Source: Halanaerobium sp. (lineage in GTDB: Bacteria > Bacillota > Halanaerobiia > Halanaerobiales > Halanaerobiaceae). Taken from it: a stretch of DNA of 53,448 bases. Every line of letters begins with the position of its first letter. The stretch's first letter is position 1. The notes beneath the pieces are model-generated. The model was not told the DNA's origin. It made no database searches and saw nothing but the letters and a program-made list of their open reading frames with translations. The DNA is taken from NCBI GenBank assembly GCA_018399955.1, contig JAGYNO010000006.1:1-53448 (forward strand), read 5' to 3'. This document shows positions 20,358 to 30,268 of this stretch, one piece after another. The position numbers and the translations under genes were made by a program.

Positions 20358-21431
20358 ATGAAAAAAACTCCATTACACCACACACATAATGTTTTAGGTG
20401 CCAAAATGACAGACTTCGGTGGTTGGGAAATGCCGGTAGAATACAGCAGTATCATTGATGAACATCATGCTGTAAGAAATCACTGCGGACTTTTTGATAT
20501 CTGCCACATGGGAGAAATATTGATTAGCGGAGAAAAAGCAGCTCAATCTGTACAGAGGTTAATCAGCAACGATCTTAGTAAACTTGAATATGGGAAGGTA
20601 TTATATACACCCATCTGCAGTGAAGAAGGCGGCATCATTGATGATCTTCTTGTTTATATGCTGGGAGAAGATAGCTATTTATTTGTTGTAAATGCTGCCA
20701 ATAAAATAAAAGATTATGAATGGATTAAAGATAAAGCATATCCAGAAACAAAAGTTGAGGATCTATCCGATTACTATGCAATGCTTGCCCTCCAGGGACC
20801 TGAATCAAGCAATATTTTAAAGCAGCTGACTGATGCAGAACTAGATAAAATTGACTACTATCATTTTGTAGAGGCAGAAGCAGCTGGAGTAGATATGATA
20901 ATTTCTAGAACAGGTTATACTGGCGAGTTAGGCTATGAGCTCTACTTTACAGCAGAGAAAGCGGAAGAAATCTGGCAGAGGCTGATCAAAGTTGGTGAAG
21001 AATACAAATTACTTCCAGCAGGTCTTGGAGCAAGGAATACCCTGCGTCTGGAAAAGGGTTATGCCCTTTATGGTAATGATATTGATGAAAGCACAAATCC
21101 CATAGAAGCGGGATTAGGCTGGACAGTTGATCTTGATGGTGATGATTTTATTGGAAGAGAGAGTCTGCTTAAAATAAAAGAAAATTGCTGCAGCCGCAGA
21201 CTCAAAGGCTTTATTATTACCGGCAGAGGAATGGCACGACACGGATACGAAATATATGCTGACAGCCAAAAAATTGGCCGAGTTACTAGCGGTAGTTATT
21301 CACCCAGCCTCAAAAAAAGTATTGCTATGGGATATCTTGCTGAAGAATATACGGAAGCTGGGAGCAAAATCAATATAAAAATTAGAGATCGTTTTGTAGA
21401 GGCAGAAGTAGTGGAGCTTCCCTTTCTTTAA
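20358..21431 (+). CDS. gcvT: Glycine cleavage system T protein (aminomethyltransferase)
   Basis: 357 aa. GcvT transfers the methylene carbon from the H-protein-bound intermediate to tetrahydrofolate and releases ammonia. The start TPLHHTHNVLGAKMTDFGGWEMPVEYSS is typical, as are LFDICHMGE, SRTGYTGELGYE and NPIEAGLGWTVDLD. The length is normal. GGAGG lies before the ATG. It is the first gene behind the glycine riboswitch. A 163-nt gap with no clear signal separates it from gcvH. Confidence 0.96.
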   Translation: MKKTPLHHTHNVLGAKMTDFGGWEMPVEYSSIIDEHHAVRNHCGLFDICHMGEILISGEKAAQSVQRLISNDLSKLEYGKVLYTPICSEEGGIIDDLLVYMLGEDSYLFVVNAANKIKDYEWIKDKAYPETKVEDLSDYYAMLALQGPESSNILKQLTDAELDKIDYYHFVEAEAAGVDMIISRTGYTGELGYELYFTAEKAEEIWQRLIKVGEEYKLLPAGLGARNTLRLEKGYALYGNDIDESTNPIEAGLGWTVDLDGDDFIGRESLLKIKENCCSRRLKGFIITGRGMARHGYEIYADSQKIGRVTSGSYSPSLKKSIAMGYLAEEYTEAGSKINIKIRDRFVEAEVVELPFL

Positions 21432-21594
21432 TAGCTGAAAAATTTCAACCAATGGTTCATTTTTGGATAACGGACTAGATGTCCCAAAAATTATCAGAAG
21501 TTAAAAAGAAGCTGGAAAATAATATTTTTGCTGAAGTATTTATATTATAAGCTGCAAATTATGGATAATTCAAAAATCATAAGGAGGAATTAAA

Positions 21595-21978
21595 ATGAGT
21601 GTAAGAGATGATCTGCTGTATTCAAAGGACCATGAGTGGGTTAGGGAAGAAGATGATATTTTAGTTATTGGTATTTCTTACTATGCTCAGGAAGAACTTG
21701 GAGATATTGTTTTTGCTGAACTGCCTGAGGTCGAGGAAGAGTTTGAAACAGGAGATAGTTTTGGTGTGCTGGAATCTGTTAAGGCTGTTTCTGATACATT
21801 TATACCATTAGGGGGAAAAGTAGTTGAAGTTAATGAAGAACTGCTGGATAACCCAGAATTAATTAATGAAGATCCATATGGTGATGGTTGGCTTATAAAG
21901 ATTGATCCCTTTGATGATACTGAACTAGATGAATTACTTACAGCAGAGGAGTATACTGAATTTCTGGAGGAGGAATAA
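21595..21978 (+). CDS. gcvH: Glycine cleavage system H protein
   Basis: 127 aa. The H protein carries the aminomethyl group on a lipoyl arm between the P, T and L proteins. The lipoylated lysine is Lys63 in LESVKAVSD. The N-terminal KDHEWV and the later NEDPYGDGWLIKI are family marks. AGGAGG precedes the ATG. The gcvPA gene begins 2 nt after its stop. No lipoamide dehydrogenase (L protein) gene is in the window. Confidence 0.96.
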   Translation: MSVRDDLLYSKDHEWVREEDDILVIGISYYAQEELGDIVFAELPEVEEEFETGDSFGVLESVKAVSDTFIPLGGKVVEVNEELLDNPELINEDPYGDGWLIKIDPFDDTELDELLTAEEYTEFLEEE

Positions 21979-21980
21979 GG

Positions 21981-23318
21981 ATGGATTATATTTCTAATAC
22001 TACAGCAGAAACAGAGAAAATGCTTAAAACCATTGGTGTTAATGCTGTAGAAGATCTTTTTAAAATGATCCCTGAAGAAGTTGCTCTTGAAGAAGATTTA
22101 AAAATCGATTCTGGTATTTCTGAGCTGGAATTAATGAATTTGGCTCAAGAAAAAGCTTCTAAAAATAAAAGTCTTGCTGACCAGCTCTCATTTTTGGGAG
22201 CAGGAGTTTATGATCATTATCTACCAGGGGTAATTGATCACTTGATTTCTCGTTCAGAATTTTATACAGCTTACACCCCATATCAGGCTGAACTCAGCCA
22301 GGGAACTTTAGAGGCAATATATGAATATCAGAGCATGATTTCAGAACTGACAGGGATGGGTATTGCAAATGCTTCTATGCTGGATGGAGGTTCAGCGGCA
22401 GCAGAGGCTGTTGCTATGGCTGCAAGAATATCCAGAAATAAAAAGATTATACTTCCAGAAACAATTAATCCAGCCTATAGAGAGGTTATCAAAACTTATG
22501 GAGATGGCCAAAATCTTGAATTTGTTGAAATAGAGAGTGAAGCAGAAATAATAGATCCTGCTCAGATTGCAGAAAACATAGATAAAGATACAGCAGCTGT
22601 TATTGTTCAATATCCAAACTTTTTTGGTTCAATAGAAAAAATGAATGAAATAGCCGAAATTATTGAAGAAAATAAGAAAGTAATCTTTATTGTGATTGCA
22701 AATCCTATTTTACTTGGAGTTTTAAAACCTCCTTCTGATTATGGAGCAGATATAGTTGTTGGGGAAGCTCAAAATCTTGGTAATGGTCTTAATTATGGTG
22801 GCCCTTACCTGGGATTTATGGCATGTAGAGATGAAAGAAAAATGCTCAGACAGCTGCCAGGACGGATAGTGGGTAAAACTACTGATGTTGATGGAAAAGA
22901 AGGTTTTGTTTTAACACTTCAGACACGTGAACAGCATATAAGAAGAGAAAAAGCTACCTCCAATATATGTACAAACGAAGCTCTGAATGCACTTATGGCA
23001 ACTATTTATTTAGCTGTTATGGGTAAAAAGGGTTTAAAAGAAGTTGGAAACCAGTCATATCATAAGGCACATTACCTTGCTGAAAAAATTGATAAAATTC
23101 CCGGGTTTGATGTTGCCAACAAAAATAATTTTTTCCATGAGTTTGTTGTTAAAAGTGTTAAAAAAAGCGAAGAAATAAAAACACAGCTTGCCAAAGATAA
23201 TATAATTGCTGGTTATAATTTGGATAAAATAGGAAAAGAAGGGCTTTTGATAGCTGTTACAGAAAAGAAAACAAAAGAAGAGCTAGATAAATTCGCAGAA
23301 AAACTGGAGGTGCTTTAA
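21981..23318 (+). CDS. gcvPA: Glycine dehydrogenase (decarboxylating) subunit 1
   Basis: 445 aa. This is the N-terminal half of the split P protein, common in Firmicutes. With gcvPB it decarboxylates glycine using PLP. Family features include FLGAGVYDHYLPGVIDHL, the TAYTPYQAELSQGTLEAIYE segment and CTNEALNALMATIYL near the C-terminus. The lysine that binds PLP is in the gcvPB subunit. Stop and next start touch (TAA then GTG), so translation is coupled. Confidence 0.96.
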   Translation: MDYISNTTAETEKMLKTIGVNAVEDLFKMIPEEVALEEDLKIDSGISELELMNLAQEKASKNKSLADQLSFLGAGVYDHYLPGVIDHLISRSEFYTAYTPYQAELSQGTLEAIYEYQSMISELTGMGIANASMLDGGSAAAEAVAMAARISRNKKIILPETINPAYREVIKTYGDGQNLEFVEIESEAEIIDPAQIAENIDKDTAAVIVQYPNFFGSIEKMNEIAEIIEENKKVIFIVIANPILLGVLKPPSDYGADIVVGEAQNLGNGLNYGGPYLGFMACRDERKMLRQLPGRIVGKTTDVDGKEGFVLTLQTREQHIRREKATSNICTNEALNALMATIYLAVMGKKGLKEVGNQSYHKAHYLAEKIDKIPGFDVANKNNFFHEFVVKSVKKSEEIKTQLAKDNIIAGYNLDKIGKEGLLIAVTEKKTKEELDKFAEKLEVL

Positions 23319-24752
23319 GTGGAAGAGAAATTAATTAAAGATTACAGCAGTCCTGGACGTAGAGCTTATTCTTTACCACCACTTGAGGTAACAGAAAGCA
23401 GCTTAGAGAATGATATAAAAGACTATCTGCGCGATGATTTAGATCTGCCAGAGGTTAGTGAAGTAGATGTAGTAAGACACTATACTGCTTTGAGTGAAAT
23501 GAATTATGGAGTTGATTCAGGTATTTATCCACTTGGGTCATGTACAATGAAATATAATCCAAAAAGAAATGAAAGAATAGCAAGAATGACTAAGCTAAGC
23601 TATCTGCATCCATACCAAGAAGTAGAAGATGTTCAAGGTTCATTAGAAATTCTTTATCAATTGAAGTTGGACTTAGCAGAAATTAGCGGTATGGATGAAA
23701 TAACCCTGCAGCCTGCTTCTGGTGCTCATGGTGAGTTCACATCTCTAATGATAGTAAAAAAATATTTTGAAGATCGCGATGAAGAAAGAACAAAGGTTAT
23801 AGTACCTGATTCTGCACATGGAACGAACCCGGCAAGTGCAATCATGGCCGGATATGATGTGATAGAAATTGCATCAAATGAACAAGGAATGGTTGACCTT
23901 CAGGAACTTAAAGAGGCAGTGGGTGAAGATACAGCAGCTTTAATGCTTACTAATCCAAATACACTTGGCATATTTGAAGAAGATATACTTGAGATAACAA
24001 AGATTGTCCACGATGCTGGTGGATTAATATATTATGATGGTGCTAATATGAATGCTATTATGGGTTATGCAAAACCTGGTGAGATGGATTTTGATTTAAT
24101 GCATTTCAACCTTCATAAAACATTTTCTACACCTCATGGTGGTGGTGGACCTGGTTCTGGACCGGTTGGAGTAAAAGATTTTTTAGCCCCTTATCTGCCA
24201 AAGCCTGTTTTGAAAAAAGAAGCAGACAGCTATTTTTGGGATTATAAAAGAGATAAATCAATAGGAAAAGTCCACAGTTTTTATGGTAATTATGGTGTAA
24301 TGCTTAGAGCTTGGGCATATATAAAAACTGTAGGGGGTAAGGGACTTAAAAAGACTACTGAAAATGCGGTTTTAAATGCAAATTACTTAAAAGCGAGGTT
24401 AAAGGATAAATATGAACTTCCCTATGCTGAGGACAGCCTCCATGAATTTGTTCTTTCTGGCAGCAAACAGAAGGAAAAAGGGGCATCAACACTGCATATT
24501 GCAAAAAGACTTCTGGATTATGATCAATATGCACCAACAATATATTTTCCTCTTGTAGTAAAAGAAGCAATAATGATAGAACCTACTGAAACAGAAAATA
24601 TTGATACATTAGATCGTTTTGTGGAAACAATGCTGACTATTTCCCGGGAAATAAAAGAGAATCCTGAATTAGTTATAAATGCTCCTCATTCTACTGCTGT
24701 CAGAAGGCTTGATGAAACAAAAGCAGCAAGAAAACCTGATTTACACTGGTGA
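23319..24752 (+). CDS. gcvPB: Glycine dehydrogenase (decarboxylating) subunit 2
   Basis: 477 aa. This is the PLP-binding half of the split P protein. The PLP lysine is Lys267 in [37 protein letters not shown] near residues 60-80 is typical. It starts at GTG with GGAGGTG upstream. The 3' part contains an exact Noc-binding palindrome at 24639-24652, using the codons TCC CGG, unusual in a genome that mostly uses AGA for arginine. A strong terminator follows at 24795-24819, closing the gcvT-H-PA-PB operon. Confidence 0.96.
   Translation: MEEKLIKDYSSPGRRAYSLPPLEVTESSLENDIKDYLRDDLDLPEVSEVDVVRHYTALSEMNYGVDSGIYPLGSCTMKYNPKRNERIARMTKLSYLHPYQEVEDVQGSLEILYQLKLDLAEISGMDEITLQPASGAHGEFTSLMIVKKYFEDRDEERTKVIVPDSAHGTNPASAIMAGYDVIEIASNEQGMVDLQELKEAVGEDTAALMLTNPNTLGIFEEDILEITKIVHDAGGLIYYDGANMNAIMGYAKPGEMDFDLMHFNLHKTFSTPHGGGGPGSGPVGVKDFLAPYLPKPVLKKEADSYFWDYKRDKSIGKVHSFYGNYGVMLRAWAYIKTVGGKGLKKTTENAVLNANYLKARLKDKYELPYAEDSLHEFVLSGSKQKEKGASTLHIAKRLLDYDQYAPTIYFPLVVKEAIMIEPTETENIDTLDRFVETMLTISREIKENPELVINAPHSTAVRRLDETKAARKPDLHW
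24638..24653. other. Candidate Noc-binding site (NBS) inside gcvPB
   Basis: ATTTCCCGGGAAAT at 24639-24652 is identical to the 14-bp consensus bound by B. subtilis Noc. The palindrome extends one pair each side (24638-24653). It lies within the coding sequence for TISREIK of gcvPB. A Noc-like gene with matching specificity residues is 7 kb upstream. Confidence 0.8.
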
Positions 24753-24794
24753 TAGAAGCTAAAGTTTGCAAATATATAATAGGGTTTAAAAAAT

Positions 24795-24819
24795 AAATGG
24801 CCCTTTTTGGGCCATTTTT
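24795..24819 (+). terminator. Terminator of the gcv operon
   Basis: A 9-bp stem (AAATGGCCC with GGGCCATTT) and a five-T loop are followed by TT, so five T residues end the stem region. It lies 42 nt after the gcvPB stop. Confidence 0.85.
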
Positions 24820-24847
24820 GCAGTTTCATGTACTCATATGATATAAT
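24818..24847 (+). promoter_or_regulatory. Promoter of the TPR gene
   Basis: TTGCAG (24818-24823) and TATAAT (24842-24847) are separated by 18 nt, 34 nt upstream of the TPR gene ATG. The -35 element abuts the gcv terminator. Confidence 0.55.
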
Positions 24848-24881
24848 ATTTACTTGAAGTTAATAAAAAGTAGGTGAAAAA

Positions 24882-25433
24882 ATGAGAGAATCAGAATACT
24901 TGAGCCAGCTGGAAGAAGAGGAAAAAGAAAAGTACAGAGAGATATTAGATTTCATTGAAACTGCTAAGTTTGAAGAAGCTGAAGAAAAATTGGATAAATT
25001 TCTGGGAGATAATTCTAATTTTGTTCCTGCTTTAAATAAGTTAGCTGTAATTAATCTCTATCAAAAAAATCATAACAAAGCTAATAAAATTCTAAAAGCT
25101 ATTCTGGAACAAGATAGAAATTTTGCCCCGGCGATTACTAATCTGGGGAGTCTTGCGAAAGAAAAAGAAGAATTAGCGGAGGCAAAAAAATTATATAAAA
25201 AAGCTATAGCAATTAATGAAGATTATGGCCCAGCTTATAATAATCTTGGCGTTATTTATAGAGAAGAAGGGAATTACTCAGAATCAGTAAAATATCTAAA
25301 AAAAGCACGCAAAAAGGGTAGTATGACTTATAATATTAATGTTAATAAGGCTTTTTACAAAGACCCCGGCTGCCTATTTGTATTGTTTTTAGCTGCAGCT
25401 CTTATTTTTGTTTTATTTCTAATAATTACTTAA
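24882..25433 (+). CDS. TPR-repeat protein with a C-terminal membrane anchor
   Basis: 183 aa. Residues 1-155 are helical and contain about three to four tetratricopeptide repeats, best seen at 72-105 (FAPAITNLGSLAKEKEELAEA) and 108-140 (YGPAYNNLGVIYREEGNYSE). A single hydrophobic segment at about 162-182 ends the protein, so it is probably a tail-anchored protein with the TPR part in the cytoplasm. TPRs mediate protein-protein contact; the partner is unknown. It has its own promoter, and DUF951 follows after 60 nt. Confidence 0.75.
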   Translation: MRESEYLSQLEEEEKEKYREILDFIETAKFEEAEEKLDKFLGDNSNFVPALNKLAVINLYQKNHNKANKILKAILEQDRNFAPAITNLGSLAKEKEELAEAKKLYKKAIAINEDYGPAYNNLGVIYREEGNYSESVKYLKKARKKGSMTYNINVNKAFYKDPGCLFVLFLAAALIFVLFLIIT

Positions 25434-25493
25434 AATATTATATTCAAACAAAATTATTCCAGTTTTTTAATATCACGGCAGGAGGAGATTTAA

Positions 25494-25673
25494 ATGTCTA
25501 AAAAATATGAAGTAGGAGATAGAGTTAAATTTAAGAAATCCCATCCCTGTGGTGGTGATACCTGGAAAATATTAAGAGTAGGTATGGATTTCAAGGCGAA
25601 ATGTGAAACATGTGGCAGGGTGATTATGCTTCCTCGTAATAAATTTGAGAAGAGTGTAAAAAAGAAACTTTAG
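25494..25673 (+). CDS. DUF951 family small protein
   Basis: 59 aa, too short for many ORF callers. It starts MSKKYEVGDRVKFKKSHPCGG and has a CxxC (CETC) plus an earlier Cys in HPCGG, the pattern of DUF951 (YyzM-like) proteins. The family is often found next to ychF in Firmicutes, as here. The Cys/His residues suggest zinc binding, which is inference. AGGAGG precedes the ATG. Function not known. Confidence 0.85.
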   Translation: MSKKYEVGDRVKFKKSHPCGGDTWKILRVGMDFKAKCETCGRVIMLPRNKFEKSVKKKL

Positions 25674-25802
25674 CTGTAGATATATGCTGCAAATATAATT
25701 TATTAATCTATATAAATATACATACTGCAATTATTTAGTATAATAAATTTTTTGCAAGATATTATATATAGATATTATTTTTTTAGGAAGGAAGATTGGT
25801 TA

Positions 25803-26894
25803 ATGAAAATAGGAATTGTTGGTCTGCCAAATGTAGGGAAGTCTACACTTTTTAATGCTTTAACAGAAGCTGGTGCTGATGCAGAAAACTATCCATTTTG
25901 TACTATAGACCCGAATGTTGGAGTAGTACCTGTACCGGACAAAAGATTAGATTGGCTAACAGAGAAATATCAACCAAAAAAGAAAACTCCTACAGTGATA
26001 GAATTTGTTGATATTGCTGGTCTTGTTGAAGGTGCCAGTAGAGGAGAGGGCTTGGGAAATAAATTTTTGGCTCACATTAGAGAAGTAGATGCAATTGCAC
26101 AGGTTGTTCGCTGTTTTGATGATAAAAATATTACTCATGTAGATGGTAAAATCTCTCCAGATAGAGATATTGATATTATTAATACAGAGTTAATGATGGC
26201 TGATTTAGCAGCAGTCGAAAAACGTCTAGAGAAAAGCAGAAAACAGGCAAAAAGCGGAGATAAAATCTATCTTAGAGAAGAAGCTGTTTTAGAAAAACTA
26301 GTTGAAGCTTTAGAAGAAGGAAAAAACTTAAGACAGCTTAAGCTTGATGAAACAGGCAGGCGAATTATCAAAGAACTGCAGCTCTTAAGTGCAAAACCGA
26401 TAATTTATTTGGCAAATGTAAATGAAGATGAAATTAATACTGAAGATAATGAGCAAATCAAAGAAGTTAAAGAACATGCTGCAAAAGATGATGCAAAAGT
26501 TGTAGAAATAAGTGCTAAAATTGAAGCAGATATTGCTGAACTAGAAGAGGACGAAAAAGATTTATTTTTAAGAGAATTAGGCTTAAAAAGTTCGGGTTTA
26601 GATAGGGTTATCAAAGCAAGTTATCAGCTGCTTAATTTAATTACCTTTTTAACTGCAGGAGAACCGGAATGCAGGGCCTGGACTGTAAAAAAAGGATCAA
26701 CTGCTCCAGAAGCAGCCGGCAAAATCCACAGTGATATGCAGAAAGGTTTTATCAGAGCAGAAATAGTCAGTTTTGATGATCTTAAAAGAGTAGGCTCTTT
26801 AGCACAAGCAAGAGAAGAAGGGCTTTTAAGATTAGAAGGTAAAGATTATATAATTAAAGATGGAGATGTTTGTCACTTCAGGTTTAATGTTTGA
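25803..26894 (+). CDS. ychF: Redox-regulated ATPase YchF (Obg family)
   Basis: 363 aa. YchF is an OLA1-type P-loop protein that prefers ATP to GTP, associates with ribosomes and affects stress responses. G1 is GLPNVGKSTLFNALT (8-22), G3 is DIAGLVEGASRGEGLGN. The coiled-coil insertion is at about 125-200 and the TGS domain ends at the C-terminus (GDVCHFRFNV). The longest frame starts 17 codons earlier, but ATG at 25803 begins with the family start MKIGIVGLPN and has GGAAGGA upstream. In B. subtilis it lies just before rpsF; here a metal transporter, an AEC permease and the TRAP genes intervene. Confidence 0.95.
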   Translation: MKIGIVGLPNVGKSTLFNALTEAGADAENYPFCTIDPNVGVVPVPDKRLDWLTEKYQPKKKTPTVIEFVDIAGLVEGASRGEGLGNKFLAHIREVDAIAQVVRCFDDKNITHVDGKISPDRDIDIINTELMMADLAAVEKRLEKSRKQAKSGDKIYLREEAVLEKLVEALEEGKNLRQLKLDETGRRIIKELQLLSAKPIIYLANVNEDEINTEDNEQIKEVKEHAAKDDAKVVEISAKIEADIAELEEDEKDLFLRELGLKSSGLDRVIKASYQLLNLITFLTAGEPECRAWTVKKGSTAPEAAGKIHSDMQKGFIRAEIVSFDDLKRVGSLAQAREEGLLRLEGKDYIIKDGDVCHFRFNV

Positions 26895-26996
26895 TTTTTT
26901 AAACAAGTTTTTTCATTATATCAAAATATTTCTTATATATAATAAAAGATATGATTTTCAATAACTAAAATATAATAAGAAACAGGTGGTAATAAG

Positions 26997-27812
26997 ATGA
27001 TTTTTGAGATTTTTAAAAATTTGTCTCCAGTTATGCAGGCATTATTAGCAACATTATTCACCTGGTTTGTAACAGGACTTGGAGCTGCTGTAGTTTTCTT
27101 TTTTAAGGATGTAAATCGAAAAGTTTTAGATAGTATGCTGGGGTTTGCAGCTGGAGTAATGATAGCAGCAAGTTTTTGGTCTTTGTTGGCACCCGCAATC
27201 GAAGCATCTGAAAATATGGGAATCCCAGGCTGGATTCCTGCGGTAATTGGGTTCTTAGCAGGTGGTGTTTTCTTGAGAGCTGTCGATCACACCTTACCTC
27301 ATATTCATCCAGCTTTGGCTAATTCCGAACCTGAGGGGATTAAAACTAATTGGCAGAGAAGTGTTTTATTAGTTTTAGCAGTTACTCTACATAATATTCC
27401 GGAAGGTTTAGCTGTCGGAATTGCATTTGGAGCTGCTGCATCAGGTATTCCATCTGCTTCTGTTACTGGAGCTATAGCACTGGCTCTAGGGATTGGGCTT
27501 CAAAATTTTCCAGAAGGAGCAGCTGTTTCTATTCCATTAAAGCGAGAAGGTTTATCTAATTGGAAAAGTTTTATGTATGGTCAATCATCAGGAATAGTTG
27601 AGCCAATGGCAGGTGTTCTGGGGGCCATGCTTGTTATGACAATGCGCCCAATACTCCCATATGCACTTTCTTTTGCAGCTGGAGCAATGATTTTTGTTGT
27701 AGGAGAAGAATTAATTCCAGAAGCTAACTCAGAAGGAAACAGCCATCTTGCAACAGGTGGATTAATGGCAGGATTTGCAGTAATGATGTTTTTAGATGTT
27801 GCTCTTGGGTAA
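26997..27812 (+). CDS. ZIP family metal transporter (GufA/ZupT-like)
   Basis: 271 aa. It probably imports zinc or another divalent cation. Eight hydrophobic segments fit the ZIP fold. The two metal-site motifs are present: [14 protein letters not shown] in one helix and [16 protein letters not shown] in the next. The loop around [12 protein letters not shown] holds histidines. The start is ATG with AGGTGG upstream. Substrate cannot be told from sequence. It appears to be a single gene. Confidence 0.88.
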   Translation: MIFEIFKNLSPVMQALLATLFTWFVTGLGAAVVFFFKDVNRKVLDSMLGFAAGVMIAASFWSLLAPAIEASENMGIPGWIPAVIGFLAGGVFLRAVDHTLPHIHPALANSEPEGIKTNWQRSVLLVLAVTLHNIPEGLAVGIAFGAAASGIPSASVTGAIALALGIGLQNFPEGAAVSIPLKREGLSNWKSFMYGQSSGIVEPMAGVLGAMLVMTMRPILPYALSFAAGAMIFVVGEELIPEANSEGNSHLATGGLMAGFAVMMFLDVALG

Positions 27813-28002
27813 TTTCACTTTTAGCAAATAATTTCAGTTATATTGAAAAAAATATTTTATAAAGCATTTATATTTTGATAGGAGTTATAATCTGCTTGCA
27901 GAGCTCATGGACTTATTCAAAGACAATAAAATTTTAGATTAGATTTAAGCAGGACAGTTTAGTTAGTCAATTAAAGTAATCTATATAATAAAGGAGTTAG
28001 CT
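27813..28002. other. Intergenic gap before the first AEC permease
   Basis: 190 nt of AT-rich sequence. A TATAAT (27984-27989) stands 13 nt before the ribosome-binding site of the next gene, with no convincing -35. No hairpin or gene is seen. Confidence 0.35.
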
Positions 28003-28929
28003 ATGGCCAAATTTTATCCTATATTAGACCAATTGTTATTAATGGCGGTTTTGATTATACTTGGTATTTATTTAAACCGTTCCGGCAAAATAAATGAATC
28101 CGCAGAAAATAGTATAGCACAGCTGATGATTGACGTGGCTTTTCCAGCACTGATATTTACAAATATAGTAATTGATTTTGATTTTAATATGCTCCGAGAA
28201 TATATAATTATTCCAATAACTTCGTTAATAATTTCTTTTATTTCACTAATGACGATTTTTTTTATAATAAAAAAGCTAAATTTTTCAAAAAAAGAAGGAC
28301 AAGAGCTGGCATTTGTTACTGCGTTTAGCAATAATATTATTGTAGGTTCTCCGATATGTATCGCTTTATTTGGTGCTCAAGGTTTAATTCTAGCAATTTT
28401 ATATGATTTTGGTATGCAGATAACAGTTTGGACATTTGGAGTTGGAGTTTTGAAGGGTTTTGAGAGTGGAAGAGATAATAATTACTTGAAAAATATACTA
28501 TCCCCACCTATAATAGGTTTGATACTAGGAGTTTTAGTTATTACATTTGGTATTAATGTTCCGGATTCAGTATTGAATATCACGGGAAGTATTTCAGATA
28601 TTACTATTCCTTTGGCAATGATTTTTATTGGGCTTCAGCTTGCAAAAAGTGATTTCAAAAAAGTTTTTGCTCATAAAAAAATATATTTTGTTGCTGCTTT
28701 AAAACTTGTATTCTTTCCTCTGCTTGTATATTCAATTTTAAGTCTTTTTACACTTTCACCTATTTTAAAAGGTGTAATAACACTTTTATCTGCAATGCCG
28801 GTCTTTGCAAGTTCAGCTGTAATTTTAGAAAAATACGGATACAGCAGTCATTTCGCTTCAATGGCAATTTTTGCAACTATTATTTTTATGGTTTTCACAC
28901 TGCCAGTTTTTATATATTTAGTAATTTAA
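28003..28929 (+). CDS. AEC family transporter (auxin efflux carrier type), copy 1
   Basis: 308 aa, about ten hydrophobic segments in a two-fold arrangement. AEC permeases in bacteria include malate and malonate transporters (MleP/MdcF), so an organic acid is a possible substrate, but this is inference. Family features: FSNNIIVGSPICIALFG in the middle and AMPVFASSAVIL near the C-terminus, with AMIFIGLQLAKS. It is a clear paralogue of the 308-aa gene at 34937-35863. The dctPQM TRAP genes follow; TRAP systems also take up organic acids. AAGGAG lies before the ATG. Confidence 0.85.
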   Translation: MAKFYPILDQLLLMAVLIILGIYLNRSGKINESAENSIAQLMIDVAFPALIFTNIVIDFDFNMLREYIIIPITSLIISFISLMTIFFIIKKLNFSKKEGQELAFVTAFSNNIIVGSPICIALFGAQGLILAILYDFGMQITVWTFGVGVLKGFESGRDNNYLKNILSPPIIGLILGVLVITFGINVPDSVLNITGSISDITIPLAMIFIGLQLAKSDFKKVFAHKKIYFVAALKLVFFPLLVYSILSLFTLSPILKGVITLLSAMPVFASSAVILEKYGYSSHFASMAIFATIIFMVFTLPVFIYLVI

Positions 28930-29142
28930 ATTTCAGAGGGTTTTATAATTTATTTAGTTTATAATTAATATCTTTTTAATATAATAGAGCAAATAGATGA
29001 TATTTTAAATTAATAATAAAAAGAATATAAGTGAAGTAAATTATTATAAGGTGAGCAGGAAAGCTTTTTATTTTATAATCTACCCTACAAACCTTAATCA
29101 AATAAATTAACATAGAGGAATAAAACTAGAGGAGGAATTAAT
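28930..29142. other. Intergenic gap before dctP
   Basis: 213 nt, strongly AT-rich. No terminator or promoter of convincing quality is seen. GGAGG at 29131-29135 is the dctP ribosome-binding site. Confidence 0.35.
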
Positions 29143-30255
29143 TTGTTTAAAAAAGTAGTAATTTTTGTAATTTTAATTGTAGTGGTGTTTGCTCCCTTAA
29201 CTTCAGCAGTTGAGTATAAAGATGAGTATACATTAAGCTATAATGTTGGTCCTAATTTTCCTTGGGGTATAGGTGCAAGATACTTTTCTGATCTTGTTAG
29301 GGAAAGAACAAACGAAAGAATAAATATTAAAGCTTATGGAGGTTCTAGTTTGGCTGCCGGACAGCAGACATCTGTATTTATGATGGTGCGTAATGGTTCT
29401 ATAGATATGGCTTTAGAGTCAACAATTAATTGGTCACCACAGATTAAAGAACTTAATTTATTTACTCTGCCATTTTTCTTTAATAATTATGAGGAAGTAG
29501 ATGCAGTAGAAAATGGTGAAGCAGGTCAGTATATGCTTGATAAGATTGAAAGATTTGGTATAGTTCCAATCGGCTGGGGAGAAAATGGGTTTAGGCAAAT
29601 AACTAATAATAAGAGGGCAATTCACTCTCCTGAAGATTTATCTGATTTAAAGTATAGAGTAGTGGGAAGCAAGATATTTATTGAAATTTTTCAAGAGTTG
29701 GGTTCTAATCCTTTAACTATGAATTGGGGAGAAGCAACTACAGGTTTCCAGCAGGGAACTGTAGATGGTCAGGAAAATCCTGTTAATAGTGTTTTAATTC
29801 CTTTAAAGATCAGTGAATTTCATGAATATATGACAGTTTGGGATTATGTTATAGATCCACTACTTATTGGAATAAATGCAGATGTTTTTAACAGCTGGAC
29901 TGAAGAAGACCAAGAAATAGTCAAAACTGCAGCAAAAGAAGCGCTTACTTTTGAGAAAATGCTGGTAAGATATGAGCTTGATGATGGTACTGCTAAAGAA
30001 TATATAGATGAAATGATCACTTCTGGTAGAGACCTTGGTTATGCTGAAGACTTTCTTGCTTCCTGGGAACTCGAAGATGGAAGTAATCATCCATATAAAT
30101 ATTTAGAAGAACAAGGTATGAAGATCAATATACTTACAGCTGAAGAAAAAGCAGAATTTAAAGCGCAAACTCGAGGAGTATATGACAAATGGAAAGATAT
30201 AATTGGTCAGAATATAGTTGACAAGGCAGAATCTGATATAGAAACAGCTGAATAA
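29143..30255 (+). CDS. dctP: TRAP transporter substrate-binding protein (DctP family)
   Basis: 370 aa. It is the extracytoplasmic receptor that hands substrate to the DctQM membrane part. Signal peptide residues 1-22 (FVILIVVVFAPLTSA) without a lipobox cysteine, so it is probably a free periplasmic protein, consistent with a two-membrane cell. Family segments: FRQITNNKRAIHSPEDLSD and the ligand-binding region RVVGSKIFIEIF ... FQQGTVDGQENPV with the conserved arginine. The substrate is probably a carboxylate, not determinable here. The start is TTG with GGAGG 8 nt upstream. A hairpin follows at 30269-30291 before dctQ. Confidence 0.92.
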   Translation: MFKKVVIFVILIVVVFAPLTSAVEYKDEYTLSYNVGPNFPWGIGARYFSDLVRERTNERINIKAYGGSSLAAGQQTSVFMMVRNGSIDMALESTINWSPQIKELNLFTLPFFFNNYEEVDAVENGEAGQYMLDKIERFGIVPIGWGENGFRQITNNKRAIHSPEDLSDLKYRVVGSKIFIEIFQELGSNPLTMNWGEATTGFQQGTVDGQENPVNSVLIPLKISEFHEYMTVWDYVIDPLLIGINADVFNSWTEEDQEIVKTAAKEALTFEKMLVRYELDDGTAKEYIDEMITSGRDLGYAEDFLASWELEDGSNHPYKYLEEQGMKINILTAEEKAEFKAQTRGVYDKWKDIIGQNIVDKAESDIETAE

Positions 30256-30268
30256 TTAATTAAGCTTG

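Noticed and set aside
21480-21551. Mini frame of 23 codons between gcvT and gcvH
   Set aside because: It has an ATG but no ribosome-binding site, and no conservation can be tested; the gap is better called empty.
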